Shown in pieces: positions 15,309 to 22,518 of a stretch of DNA of 22,518 bases. The notes beneath the pieces are model-generated. The model was given only the letters and a program-made list of their open reading frames with translations, searched no databases and was not told where the DNA came from. Origin of the DNA: SNAP01 sp049671745 (GTDB lineage: Bacteria > Bacteroidota > Bacteroidia > Bacteroidales > Marinifilaceae); contig JBATVL010000034.1 of the NCBI GenBank assembly GCA_049671745.1, positions 1 to 22,518 of the forward strand. The letters run 5' to 3'. Numbering within the stretch: position 1 is the first letter of the stretch; each line of letters begins with the position of its first letter. The position numbers were made by a program, and so were the translations under genes.

Positions 15309-17225
15309 ATGAGAAAGTTATTGTTTTCACTAATAATGTTATTGAGTCTTAATTTAACTGCTCAGTTAGATAGCCTTGAGATGCATTTAAGTGTTAAAAA
15401 AGATACTGATAGAGTACGTGCTTTAAATGATTTAGCTTTTAGAGCTTGGAATATTTGTCCAAAGAAAGGAATAAGATATGCCAAGGAATCTATTAAATTA
15501 TCTAAATCATTAAAATATGAGTTGGGAGAGGCTGCAGCGTATAATTCTTTAGGAGTGAACCAATGGGTTTTGGGTAATTATTATACCGCTCTTAAATTCT
15601 ATCTTAAATCTTTAGATATAAATGAAAGATATAATAAAAAAGACAAAATAGCAGCAGTACTTCATAATATTGCAATTATATATTCTCAAACAGATAGATC
15701 TGATGAGGCTATTCTATATTATAAAAAGGTTATAAAGATTAATCGTGAATTAAAAAGAGATTCTAAGATTGCCTCTGCATATATGAATATGAGTGCCATA
15801 TATTGTCATACTGGTGATTATGATCTAGGTCTTGAATATTTAGATAAAGCATTATTCATAAATAATAAAAGCAATAATTCGAAAGTGTTATCTCAAATAT
15901 TGTATAATAAAGCAAGTATCTATTTAGAAAAGAAGAATTATGTAGAGGCATTAGAAGTAGCAAAACATCTTATGTGTGTTGATACTAAGACAAATAATAA
16001 TGTTGGTGCAGTTACAAATAATGCTCTTCTTTCTGAAATTTATCTTAATATGAAAGAAAGAGGTAAAGCTTTGGAACATATTATGAAATCAGAGAAGATG
16101 GCAAAGAAATTAGATCTTAATACTGAGTTGGTTAGTATTTATGAGTTACTTTCAAGATATTATGAGGAAGATAGAGATTATAAAAAGGCTTTATCTTATA
16201 ACAAGCTAAAAGAAGATCTTGTAACAGAGCAAGATATGACGAGTCAAACTAATAGTCTTAATTTACTAAAAGACAGATCAGATGATATAAGAAAACAAAA
16301 GCATATTGTTAGTTTAGAGAAAAAAAATAAAAATCAGAAAAGTTTAATTATAAAGCAAGATGAACAAAAGAGTTTTTTGGTTGTTATCTCTATACTTCTT
16401 GCAATTCTTTCTGTTTCTATAGCATTTGGTATTCGTTCTAAGATAAAGAATAATAGAGATTTAAAGATTCATAATGAAAATATAAATAAAAAAACGGAAC
16501 AGCTAAAGCAATCTATGAATGAGCTTAAAGAGGCTAATTTACAGAAAGATAAGTTTATTTCAATTATTGCTCATGATTTAAGAAATCCTTTTAATGTTAT
16601 TATAGGCTTTTCTAATATGCTTCAAGAAGATTATTATTATCTTGATGAGAACACAAGAAAAGAATATATTGATAAGATATCAATATCCTCACAATTAATC
16701 TTTAATCTTTTAAGTGATTTGCTTTTATGGGCTAGATCTAGCGGTCAAATACATTTAAATTATGAATCTCAAAACTTATATGAATTTGTAAAGAAGAGTA
16801 CGAATCCATATCTAGGAAACGCAGAAATTAAAGATATAAGTATAAAAAATAATATAGAAAAAGATGTTTCTATAACTATAGATAATTTCACAATGTCTAC
16901 TATTATTGCAAATATAGTGTCAAATGCAATAAAGTTCTCTCACAAAAAAGGTGAAATAGTAATAACATATATAAGATCTTCAAATTCAGATTGTATACTT
17001 ATAGAAGATAATGGTGTAGGCATGAGCAAGGCTAAAATAGATAGCCTTTTTAGTATAGATAAAAATCATTCAACAGAAGGTACAAATAAAGAAAGAGGAA
17101 CGGGTTTAGGAATGTTATTGTGTCAAGAATTTATATCTAAATATAATGGTGAGATAAGAGTAGAAAGTGAATTGAATAAAGGCTCTAAATTTTATATAAA
17201 TATTCCTAGAAACAAAGAAAGCTGA
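15309..17225 (+). CDS. TPR-containing sensor histidine kinase
   Basis: 638 residues. A signal peptide or signal anchor (1-19) is followed by a tetratricopeptide array (about 35-310, including LGNYYTALKFYLKSLDINE and DRSDEAILYYKKVIKIN), a coiled-coil linker, one membrane helix (about 355-375) and a second coiled coil. The transmitter has a HisKA domain with His422 in FISIIAHDLRNPF and an HATPase domain (N box NIVSNAIKF with Asn535/Asn539, DNGVG at 567-571, GTGLGM at 597-602). The TPR region should face the periplasm and the kinase the cytoplasm. No receiver domain is fused and no response regulator is visible nearby, so the partner is unknown. It is divergent from LrgAB, an arrangement that recalls LytS control of lrgAB but does not prove it. 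No other start is plausible, as a later Met would destroy the signal sequence. Confidence 0.93.
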   Translation: MRKLLFSLIMLLSLNLTAQLDSLEMHLSVKKDTDRVRALNDLAFRAWNICPKKGIRYAKESIKLSKSLKYELGEAAAYNSLGVNQWVLGNYYTALKFYLKSLDINERYNKKDKIAAVLHNIAIIYSQTDRSDEAILYYKKVIKINRELKRDSKIASAYMNMSAIYCHTGDYDLGLEYLDKALFINNKSNNSKVLSQILYNKASIYLEKKNYVEALEVAKHLMCVDTKTNNNVGAVTNNALLSEIYLNMKERGKALEHIMKSEKMAKKLDLNTELVSIYELLSRYYEEDRDYKKALSYNKLKEDLVTEQDMTSQTNSLNLLKDRSDDIRKQKHIVSLEKKNKNQKSLIIKQDEQKSFLVVISILLAILSVSIAFGIRSKIKNNRDLKIHNENINKKTEQLKQSMNELKEANLQKDKFISIIAHDLRNPFNVIIGFSNMLQEDYYYLDENTRKEYIDKISISSQLIFNLLSDLLLWARSSGQIHLNYESQNLYEFVKKSTNPYLGNAEIKDISIKNNIEKDVSITIDNFTMSTIIANIVSNAIKFSHKKGEIVITYIRSSNSDCILIEDNGVGMSKAKIDSLFSIDKNHSTEGTNKERGTGLGMLLCQEFISKYNGEIRVESELNKGSKFYINIPRNKES

Positions 17226-17300
17226 AAGAATGGAGGCACCCATAACTAACAGCTTTCATCATTGTCAAAATTGTATTGCTACAATTATTCAAAAGTATAT

Positions 17301-17338
17301 AATTATAAGCACTTAATAAAAATAAGCGCTTACAATTA
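17301..17338. terminator. Weak hairpin between convergent kinase and peptidase genes
   Basis: AATTATAAGC (17301-17310) pairs with GCTTACAATT (17329-17338) with one mismatch and an 18-base AT-rich loop. A second inverted repeat (GAAAGCTG 17217-17224 with CAGCTTTC 17250-17257) spans the kinase stop codon. Neither has a clean T-run. Confidence 0.35.
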
Positions 17339-17343
17339 GTAAT

Positions 17344-20196
17344 TTATTTTACTAGTTCGTAACCAGTCATTTTGTTTTTCATATGAGCAGGAACTCCTGA
17401 CTTCATCCAAACTGGTTCTTTAGCCCCTTTAAGATAGAAATCAAAGAATTGCATTGTTCTCTTAGATAAATCTTTTCTATTAGCTCTTCTCATTAGATTA
17501 TGAGCTTCACCGTTATATGAAAGCATCCAAACAGGTTTGTTTAATCTTCTCATTCCCATAAAAAGTTCTATACCTTGATACCATGGCACAGCACCATCAG
17601 CGTCGTTGTGCATTATTAGCAGAGGAGTTCTAATCTTAGGAATAAAGAAAACAGGAGAATTCTCTAGATATTCAATAGTAGAATCCCAAAGTGTACCACC
17701 TAAACGAGTTTGTGTATGTTCATATTGGAATTGACGAGACATACCAGACCCCCAACGAATACCTCCATAAGCAGAAGTCATATTACTTACAGGAGCACCA
17801 GCCATTGCACATTTATAAAGGTTTGTACGAGTAACAAGATAAGCTATCTGATATCCTCCCCATGACTGACCTTGAAGAGCAAGATTCTTCTTATCTATGT
17901 ATTTATATCTGTCGCACATAGCAAGAGTTCCTGTAACGATAGAACTATAAGCAGCCTCTCCAGGGAATCCAACTTTGTTCTTATAAGTTATGTCTGGAAC
18001 AAAAATCATATATCCATTACTAACGCAATAAGAACGATTAATTATAGACCAGTTTGGCTGAGGTACATGATGAGAATGTAATCCATCGGTTGAGCGTTCG
18101 TAGAAATATACTAACATAGGATATTTTTTTGTTGCATCGAAATTCTCAGGTTTGTAAAGTAAACCTTGCATTTCTACACCATCACCGTTAGTCCATTTTA
18201 CTAGTTCTACAGAACCCCAGTTATAATCCTTTTGTTGAGGATTAGTTTCAGAAATCTTTTTAGCAGATTTTAAAGATAAATCAGAAAGGTAAAGTTCTGG
18301 ATATTCTTTAAATGAACCTTTCTTAAAGATAATCTTATTTGCTTTTTGTGCTTTCATAAAGGCTCTATTATTGAAAGCCATATCTTCAAAAACAAGCATT
18401 TTAGGAGTACTTCCTTTAATGTTTACAGAGAAATATCCAGATTTCTTATTATCGTGATTGAATGCAGAAAGAATGATTTCTTTTTCGCCCACAAATATTT
18501 TCTCTCTATCAAGATTCATACGTCTAAAAGTAATATTATTCTTTCTTCCGTAAGCTTGTGTAAGATTCTTAGGAGCTTTCTTTCCTGCTGGGTCTACAGA
18601 CCACATATCGTACTGATCGTAGATAAGAATACGTTTATCATCTTTAGTCCAACCAGCTATACCATAAGGACTAGGATCCATAGGCATATCCATAACCACA
18701 TTATATAATTCGTGATTTATAGACTTAGTGATATTTAAGATTTTCTTAGATTTGATATTATATGAATACCAGCAACTATCTGCAACTTGCCAATATGTTA
18801 CATATTTCTGTGCAGGAGAAATACTTGCTCTAGATTTGAATTTCTTTAAGAGAGCAGTTTCTTTTCCAGTATCAATATTTTTAATATTTATATCATAGAA
18901 AGAATCCTCAGAATCAACTAATCTTCCGTAAGCTTCACCATTATAAGTAAGAGCAAGAGAACTAATACCGCCATTGTATGTGCTTGATTCTTTTGCATTT
19001 TTAGTTTCGATCTGTACAATATTCTTTTTCTTTAAATTGTACACACATTCATACGTTCTTTTAGTTTCTTTCTTAGCTTTTAATTTTTGGTAGGGTTGTA
19101 TATTTACGTCTCTATAATTCCATACATCAAGATGATATTTCTCAGCTGCAGTAAGAGTATCTTTCTTTTTCTGTTCAGGTTTAGGAGCTATTCCGAAGAA
19201 TAATCTTTTTCCGTCTTTTGAAAAATATACAGATCCATTCTTACTTGCTGTCATTCCTTCTATAGTGTTTTTTAGAGTATCAACTAAAACATTAAGTTTT
19301 GATTTAGAAGATTCTTTAAGTACTAGAGAATAGATATGAGTTTTAAGAGTATCGCTTGCCTGAAGATATGCAAGTCTAGCTCCATCGCGAGATATAGTAA
19401 GTTCCTTGAAATTTAAATCTTTACCCTTAGCAAGTTTCTCTAAAAGTTCAGTCTTAGTATTGAAGGCAAAAAGATTATTGATTTTAAGAGTGTCACCAGT
19501 TTCTTGAACGAAAAGAACTCTCTCTCCATTTCTAGACATAGTATAATCTGTAACGTGCTTGTATTCAAATTTTTTATTACTAATAGGATTGAATATAACA
19601 AGATTCTCTTTTTTAAGTTTTACTGATTTCTTTTTCTTCTCTTTTTTATCAGCTTTCTTTTCTTTGCTTATAGAATCTTTAAGAACCTTCTTGTTCACAT
19701 TCTTAAGTTGAGTAGTATCTTTTTTCTTTTTAGCCTTTTCTGTTGTGTAAGAATAAGCAAAGAAAGAAGATGCATCTCTTGGTAAAATAAATTTCTTAAG
19801 ATTCTTAAATTTTAAAATTTTGCCATCTTTTGCTATCCAAACACCCAAAGTATCCTTAGGCATTTTAGATTTTTTAACTTTCTTTAATGTCTTCTGACGA
19901 ATAGTATCGAAAGGTGCTTTTATTTTAAACACAAGAAATTTAGATTCAGGAGAAATGCGAGCTGCTATTGCTCTGTTAATCTTTACTTTCTTATTCGTTT
20001 TTGTATCTAAAATAAATAGATTTCCATCTCCTTTTTGAGGATTGATTTCATACGAAACTAGACTTCCATCTTTAGATATCTGACTGTATCTCAGATTCTT
20101 CCAATGGTCATAGTCTTTGTGTGAAATTACCTTCTTTTGAGCAAAAGCGCCAAAGCAGATAGCACATAAGAGTACTAGGATTGATAGTTTTTTCAT
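17344..20196 (-). CDS. Secreted S9 family (prolyl oligopeptidase-like) serine peptidase
   Basis: 950 residues. The signal peptide (1-20) ends FGAFAQ. A long beta-propeller-like region (about 25-650) precedes a C-terminal alpha/beta-hydrolase domain. The catalytic triad is visible: Ser778 in GQSWGGY, Asp867 in HNDADGAVPW and His899 in NGEAHNLM. The family cleaves peptides, often after proline, or acts as an acylaminoacyl- or dipeptidyl-peptidase; the N-terminal part does not decide which. Residues 154-197 are an extremely Lys-rich insertion in the propeller with no counterpart in typical S9 enzymes that I know of. Location is periplasmic or outer-membrane-associated. The gene is divergent from the BlaI-type repressor across about 200 bp and seems monocistronic. 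Confidence 0.92.
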   Translation of the reverse strand: MKKLSILVLLCAICFGAFAQKKVISHKDYDHWKNLRYSQISKDGSLVSYEINPQKGDGNLFILDTKTNKKVKINRAIAARISPESKFLVFKIKAPFDTIRQKTLKKVKKSKMPKDTLGVWIAKDGKILKFKNLKKFILPRDASSFFAYSYTTEKAKKKKDTTQLKNVNKKVLKDSISKEKKADKKEKKKKSVKLKKENLVIFNPISNKKFEYKHVTDYTMSRNGERVLFVQETGDTLKINNLFAFNTKTELLEKLAKGKDLNFKELTISRDGARLAYLQASDTLKTHIYSLVLKESSKSKLNVLVDTLKNTIEGMTASKNGSVYFSKDGKRLFFGIAPKPEQKKKDTLTAAEKYHLDVWNYRDVNIQPYQKLKAKKETKRTYECVYNLKKKNIVQIETKNAKESSTYNGGISSLALTYNGEAYGRLVDSEDSFYDINIKNIDTGKETALLKKFKSRASISPAQKYVTYWQVADSCWYSYNIKSKKILNITKSINHELYNVVMDMPMDPSPYGIAGWTKDDKRILIYDQYDMWSVDPAGKKAPKNLTQAYGRKNNITFRRMNLDREKIFVGEKEIILSAFNHDNKKSGYFSVNIKGSTPKMLVFEDMAFNNRAFMKAQKANKIIFKKGSFKEYPELYLSDLSLKSAKKISETNPQQKDYNWGSVELVKWTNGDGVEMQGLLYKPENFDATKKYPMLVYFYERSTDGLHSHHVPQPNWSIINRSYCVSNGYMIFVPDITYKNKVGFPGEAAYSSIVTGTLAMCDRYKYIDKKNLALQGQSWGGYQIAYLVTRTNLYKCAMAGAPVSNMTSAYGGIRWGSGMSRQFQYEHTQTRLGGTLWDSTIEYLENSPVFFIPKIRTPLLIMHNDADGAVPWYQGIELFMGMRRLNKPVWMLSYNGEAHNLMRRANRKDLSKRTMQFFDFYLKGAKEPVWMKSGVPAHMKNKMTGYELVK

Positions 20197-20305
20197 TGAT
20201 TTGTAGTTTTGTTTTAATTATTACTTAAAATAAGTCATTCTTACTTAGATTATCAAATAATGTAGAGTGCTTAACATCTTATTAAGAAAGATCTATTTTA
20301 ATTGA

Positions 20306-20364
20306 AACTATGTCTTTTAGTTGGCAAACTATAAATTATAGTTGTGTAACTAAAATTAATAGTT
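20306..20364. promoter_or_regulatory. Three tandem AACTA-N7-TAGTT operator sites
   Basis: Sites at 20306-20322, 20327-20343 and 20348-20364 each have perfect AACTA and TAGTT arms seven bases apart, and their starts are exactly 21 bp apart, about two helix turns. The middle site is a full 17-base palindrome. The second and third sites cover the -33 element and the spacer of the repressor promoter. The BlaI-type winged-helix dimer encoded just downstream is the obvious candidate binder, which would give autorepression. Confidence 0.75.
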
Positions 20365-20371
20365 ATATTTG
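20342..20371 (+). promoter_or_regulatory. Promoter of the BlaI-M56 operon
   Basis: TTG 20342-20344, a 19-nt spacer, TATATTTG 20364-20371: full consensus, 27 bases before the ATG at 20399. It is embedded in the operator array. Confidence 0.75.
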
Positions 20372-20398
20372 TGATAAACATATAAAGATTATAGATAT

Positions 20399-20767
20399 AT
20401 GAAACATTTAACAAATAGAGAAGAAGAGATAATGGACATCTTTTGGGAGAAAGGCCCTCTCTTCGTAAAAGAATTAATTGGATTTCTTCCTGAACCCAAA
20501 CCACATTATAATACTATCTCTACAATAGTTCGTGGCCTTGTTGAGAAGAAGTATATAGATTTTACTGCTTTTGGTACAACGCATCGCTATTCTGCAGCTA
20601 TCACAAAAGATGAGTTTAGTAAGAGTACAATTAAAGATGTGATAAGTAAATATTTTAATAAGTCGTATTCTTCCGTGGTTTCTATGTTTGTAGAAGAAGA
20701 GGATATTTCTACTGATGAGATAAAAAGACTTATAGATCAAGCAGAGTCAGGAAAGAAGAAAGAGTAA
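20399..20767 (+). CDS. BlaI/MecI/CopY family transcriptional repressor
   Basis: A 122-residue winged-helix protein of normal family length. The N-terminal DNA-binding domain (about 1-72) begins LTNREEEIMDIFWEKGP and holds the recognition region NTISTIVRGLVEKKYI. The C-terminal part (about 80-118) is the helical dimerisation arm with the region usually cut to relieve repression. One base separates its stop from the ATG of the M56 gene, so the two are an operon and probably partners, as in BlaI-BlaR1. There is no beta-lactamase gene nearby, so the regulated target is not apparent. The operator triplet upstream suggests autoregulation. Confidence 0.93.
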   Translation: MKHLTNREEEIMDIFWEKGPLFVKELIGFLPEPKPHYNTISTIVRGLVEKKYIDFTAFGTTHRYSAAITKDEFSKSTIKDVISKYFNKSYSSVVSMFVEEEDISTDEIKRLIDQAESGKKKE

Positions 20768-20768
20768 T

Positions 20769-22421
20769 ATGAGTGAATATCTTTTATATATAGCTAAATC
20801 TACAATCTGCTTGTCCGTGCTGTTTGGACTGTATTACTTCTTATTACGTAAAGAGACTTTCTTTACTTTAAATAGGAGAATATTGATTTTTACAGTCTTA
20901 TTTGCAGTATTTACTCCTTTGTTTTATACACCAGAGTGTTTAAAGTCAACTATAAATTTATCTATTATTCCAGATGAACCATCTTTAGTAGTATCAGAAT
21001 TAATAGAAAATGCTAGTGTAGATGAAAGTATAATAAAAGAAGAAAATAATGCTTTAAACAACTTGTCTTTAAATAAGCTAGGCACAGCTGAAAAGACAGT
21101 TAATGAGACTCATTTAACAGGAAAGAAAGTTAGATCCTTTCAAATCTCATATATTCAAATATTGACTTTTATTTATTTTTTAGGGTTTATTATAAGTGTT
21201 ATTTGTTCATTTATAGGCATAATAAAAACACTAAATATTATAAGAAAAGCAAAGAAAATAAAGTATAAATCATATTATCTATCTGTTCTTGCAACAGATG
21301 TTTCTTCCTTCTCATTTGGTAGATATATAATACTCTCGAAACATGATTTCGATAATAATAAAGAAGAGATTCTAACTCACGAAGAGGCACATGTGGGTTT
21401 GAGGCACAGTCTTGATTTATTGTTTGTTGAGTGTTTTAAATCTATCTATTGGTTTAATCCTGTAATCTATATGGTTATAAAAAACTTGAAGGAGATTCAC
21501 GAGTACCAGGCAGATCAATTTACATTGAATAAAGGTGTTGATGCAAGACAATACCAATTACTAATTATTAAAAAAAGTGTGGGTTACGAACAGTTCGCAC
21601 TTGCAAACAGTTTTCATCATTGTCAAATTAAAAAACGTATTGTTATGATTAACAAAAAAGAAAGTAAAAGAATCTGGAAATGGAAAGCAGCAGCTTTCTT
21701 ACCAGTAGCATGTGTATTATTAATGTCTTTTTCTAATAAATTAGAAAAGACTGAAATAAAGAAAACTCTTGATATTAAGGAGCTTACTGTTAAGAAAAAC
21801 AAAGTAAATCATTGGACAGAGGCAGATTTTATGGATGCAAGTATAAATAAGAAGGCATATCTTGAAACTCCTTATACAGTTTCGGTATTAGTCGATCAAG
21901 ATTATGGAATCATAGTACAAAGGGATGAGTGGAGAAAAAAAAGAATAACTAAAAGTCAAACAGTTTATCATACAGAAAAGTATGATGACGATTTTTTTAT
22001 TGACAATCTTGAAAACTATGAACGTGTAATAAAAAAAGCAGTCATTTTCAAAAATTCACCTTATCCAATAAGAAAGCAGTTTAAACAAATTGTTGTAAAT
22101 GGTAAAAAGGAGATGGTTTCTAATTATAAAATTGTAATAAGTAGGGGTGAGTATGTAAGTGATAGTGAATATCAAAAGGCTTTTGATTTAGTTGGAAGAA
22201 CAATAGAATCTGTGAAGAATAATTTCTCTAAAGAGAGATATTCAAGAGAATACAGAGAACTAGTTAGAGATGAAAAGAATACAATTGATAAGCTTGTTCC
22301 TATAAAAGTCTTTTATCTTAATGATAGAAATAAAAAACCTTTCACTAAAATAGAAAAGTTATTCAAATTTAACACATCTAATTATTCAAAAATAAGGGTC
22401 TATATGGAATATAGTGGGTAA
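20769..22421 (+). CDS. M56/BlaR1 family membrane metalloprotease, C terminus overlapped by IS
   Basis: 550 residues. The N-terminal membrane part has helices at about 3-25, 36-54, 130-153 and 306-322. Between the last two is the zinc protease site HEEAH (204-208, His204, Glu205, His208) with the third ligand probably Glu245 in HEYQAD. The preceding FSFGRYIILS is the typical lead-in. The C-terminal domain (about 325-550) should be periplasmic. It is not a penicillin-binding domain and I do not recognise it. The gene likely senses an envelope signal and inactivates the BlaI-type partner. The last seven codons overlap, on the other strand, the end of an IS transposase frame, so the C terminus may be truncated or replaced by IS-derived sequence. 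Confidence 0.88.
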   Translation: MSEYLLYIAKSTICLSVLFGLYYFLLRKETFFTLNRRILIFTVLFAVFTPLFYTPECLKSTINLSIIPDEPSLVVSELIENASVDESIIKEENNALNNLSLNKLGTAEKTVNETHLTGKKVRSFQISYIQILTFIYFLGFIISVICSFIGIIKTLNIIRKAKKIKYKSYYLSVLATDVSSFSFGRYIILSKHDFDNNKEEILTHEEAHVGLRHSLDLLFVECFKSIYWFNPVIYMVIKNLKEIHEYQADQFTLNKGVDARQYQLLIIKKSVGYEQFALANSFHHCQIKKRIVMINKKESKRIWKWKAAAFLPVACVLLMSFSNKLEKTEIKKTLDIKELTVKKNKVNHWTEADFMDASINKKAYLETPYTVSVLVDQDYGIIVQRDEWRKKRITKSQTVYHTEKYDDDFFIDNLENYERVIKKAVIFKNSPYPIRKQFKQIVVNGKKEMVSNYKIVISRGEYVSDSEYQKAFDLVGRTIESVKNNFSKERYSREYRELVRDEKNTIDKLVPIKVFYLNDRNKKPFTKIEKLFKFNTSNYSKIRVYMEYSG

Positions 22422-22518
22422 TCAAATTTTAATTTACCACATGTAAAGTATATCATGTTGATAAAGTTATCAATATTTCTATAACCTCTAGCTCTCTTTT
22501 TAGCTAGTTGAATTTTAG
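22400..22518 (-). CDS. Transposase C-terminal fragment (ISL3-like), cut by window edge
   Basis: An open frame enters from the right edge and ends at TAG (22402-22400), giving 38 visible residues. They include IQLAKKRARGYRNIDNF and end IYFTCGKLKFDYPLYSI. This resembles the C-terminal end of ISL3 (IS204/IS1001/IS1165) family transposases of Bacteroidota, which carry a similar QLAKR-ARGFR-F-NF pattern; the match is from memory of the family and not searched. The rest of the element lies outside the window. The frame overlaps the 3' end of the M56 gene by 22 bases, so the IS end should lie inside that gene. Confidence 0.6.
   Translation of the reverse strand, partial: KIQLAKKRARGYRNIDNFINMIYFTCGKLKFDYPLYSI

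Noticed and set aside
18346..18708. 120-codon plus-strand frame inside the S9 peptidase gene
   Set aside because: Antisense to the propeller-coding part, low complexity, no recognisable domain or promoter.
22455..22475. Inverted repeat near TTGATAAAGTTATCAA as a terminator of the M56 gene
   Set aside because: It is AT-only with no T-run and lies inside the transposase coding frame.

Overview
The window looks like chromosomal DNA from an AT-rich member of the Bacteroidota. Three things support this. Several genes and all three tRNAs are preceded by the TTG-N19/20-TAnnTTTG type promoter of this phylum. Start codons lack obvious Shine-Dalgarno sequences. A very large secreted amylase ends in a type IX secretion (T9SS/Por) C-terminal sorting domain. 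The genus cannot be fixed from the sequence; an anaerobic or microaerophilic member of the Bacteroidales is a reasonable guess.

Layout. Bases 1-625 are the trailer end of a CRISPR array (10 repeats of 30 nt, 9 spacers of 35-36 nt) that runs off the left edge; no cas gene is visible. Next come an MFS transporter (minus), a divergent secreted YceI-family protein, a solo DEAD-box-like RecA domain protein and a small unknown protein. These converge on a fused MsrB-MsrA methionine sulfoxide reductase across a strong hairpin, and an EamA-family exporter is divergent from it. A tRNA-Arg(TCT) follows at 5684.

From 5790 to 13514 lies an accessory-looking block: a 1415-residue GH13 amylase of the T9SS-secreted type, then a minus-strand pair (PuuE-like polysaccharide deacetylase/cyclic imidase, then Old Yellow Enzyme), divergent from an AraC-type regulator. 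Two further identical tRNA-Arg(TCT) genes stand in tandem at 13753 and 13930, so the block is bracketed by 75-bp direct repeats 8069 bp apart.

The right part holds an LrgA-LrgB pair divergent from a TPR-containing sensor histidine kinase, a 950-residue S9 family peptidase, and a BlaI-type repressor with an M56/BlaR1-type membrane metalloprotease. The repressor promoter carries three AACTA-N7-TAGTT sites at exact 21-bp intervals, the most striking regulatory structure in the window. The last 119 bases encode on the minus strand the C-terminal end of an IS transposase (ISL3-like) that overlaps the 3' end of the M56 gene, which suggests that an insertion sequence has altered that gene's C terminus.

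Themes that link the genes: oxidative and electrophile repair (MsrBA, OYE), extracellular polysaccharide use (T9SS amylase), and envelope sensing (LrgAB with the kinase; BlaI with M56). I see no clearly unprecedented multi-gene system. The items most worth a second look are the triple operator, the AAT repeat abutting the OYE start codon, the imidase-like/OYE/AraC cluster and the IS junction at the right edge.
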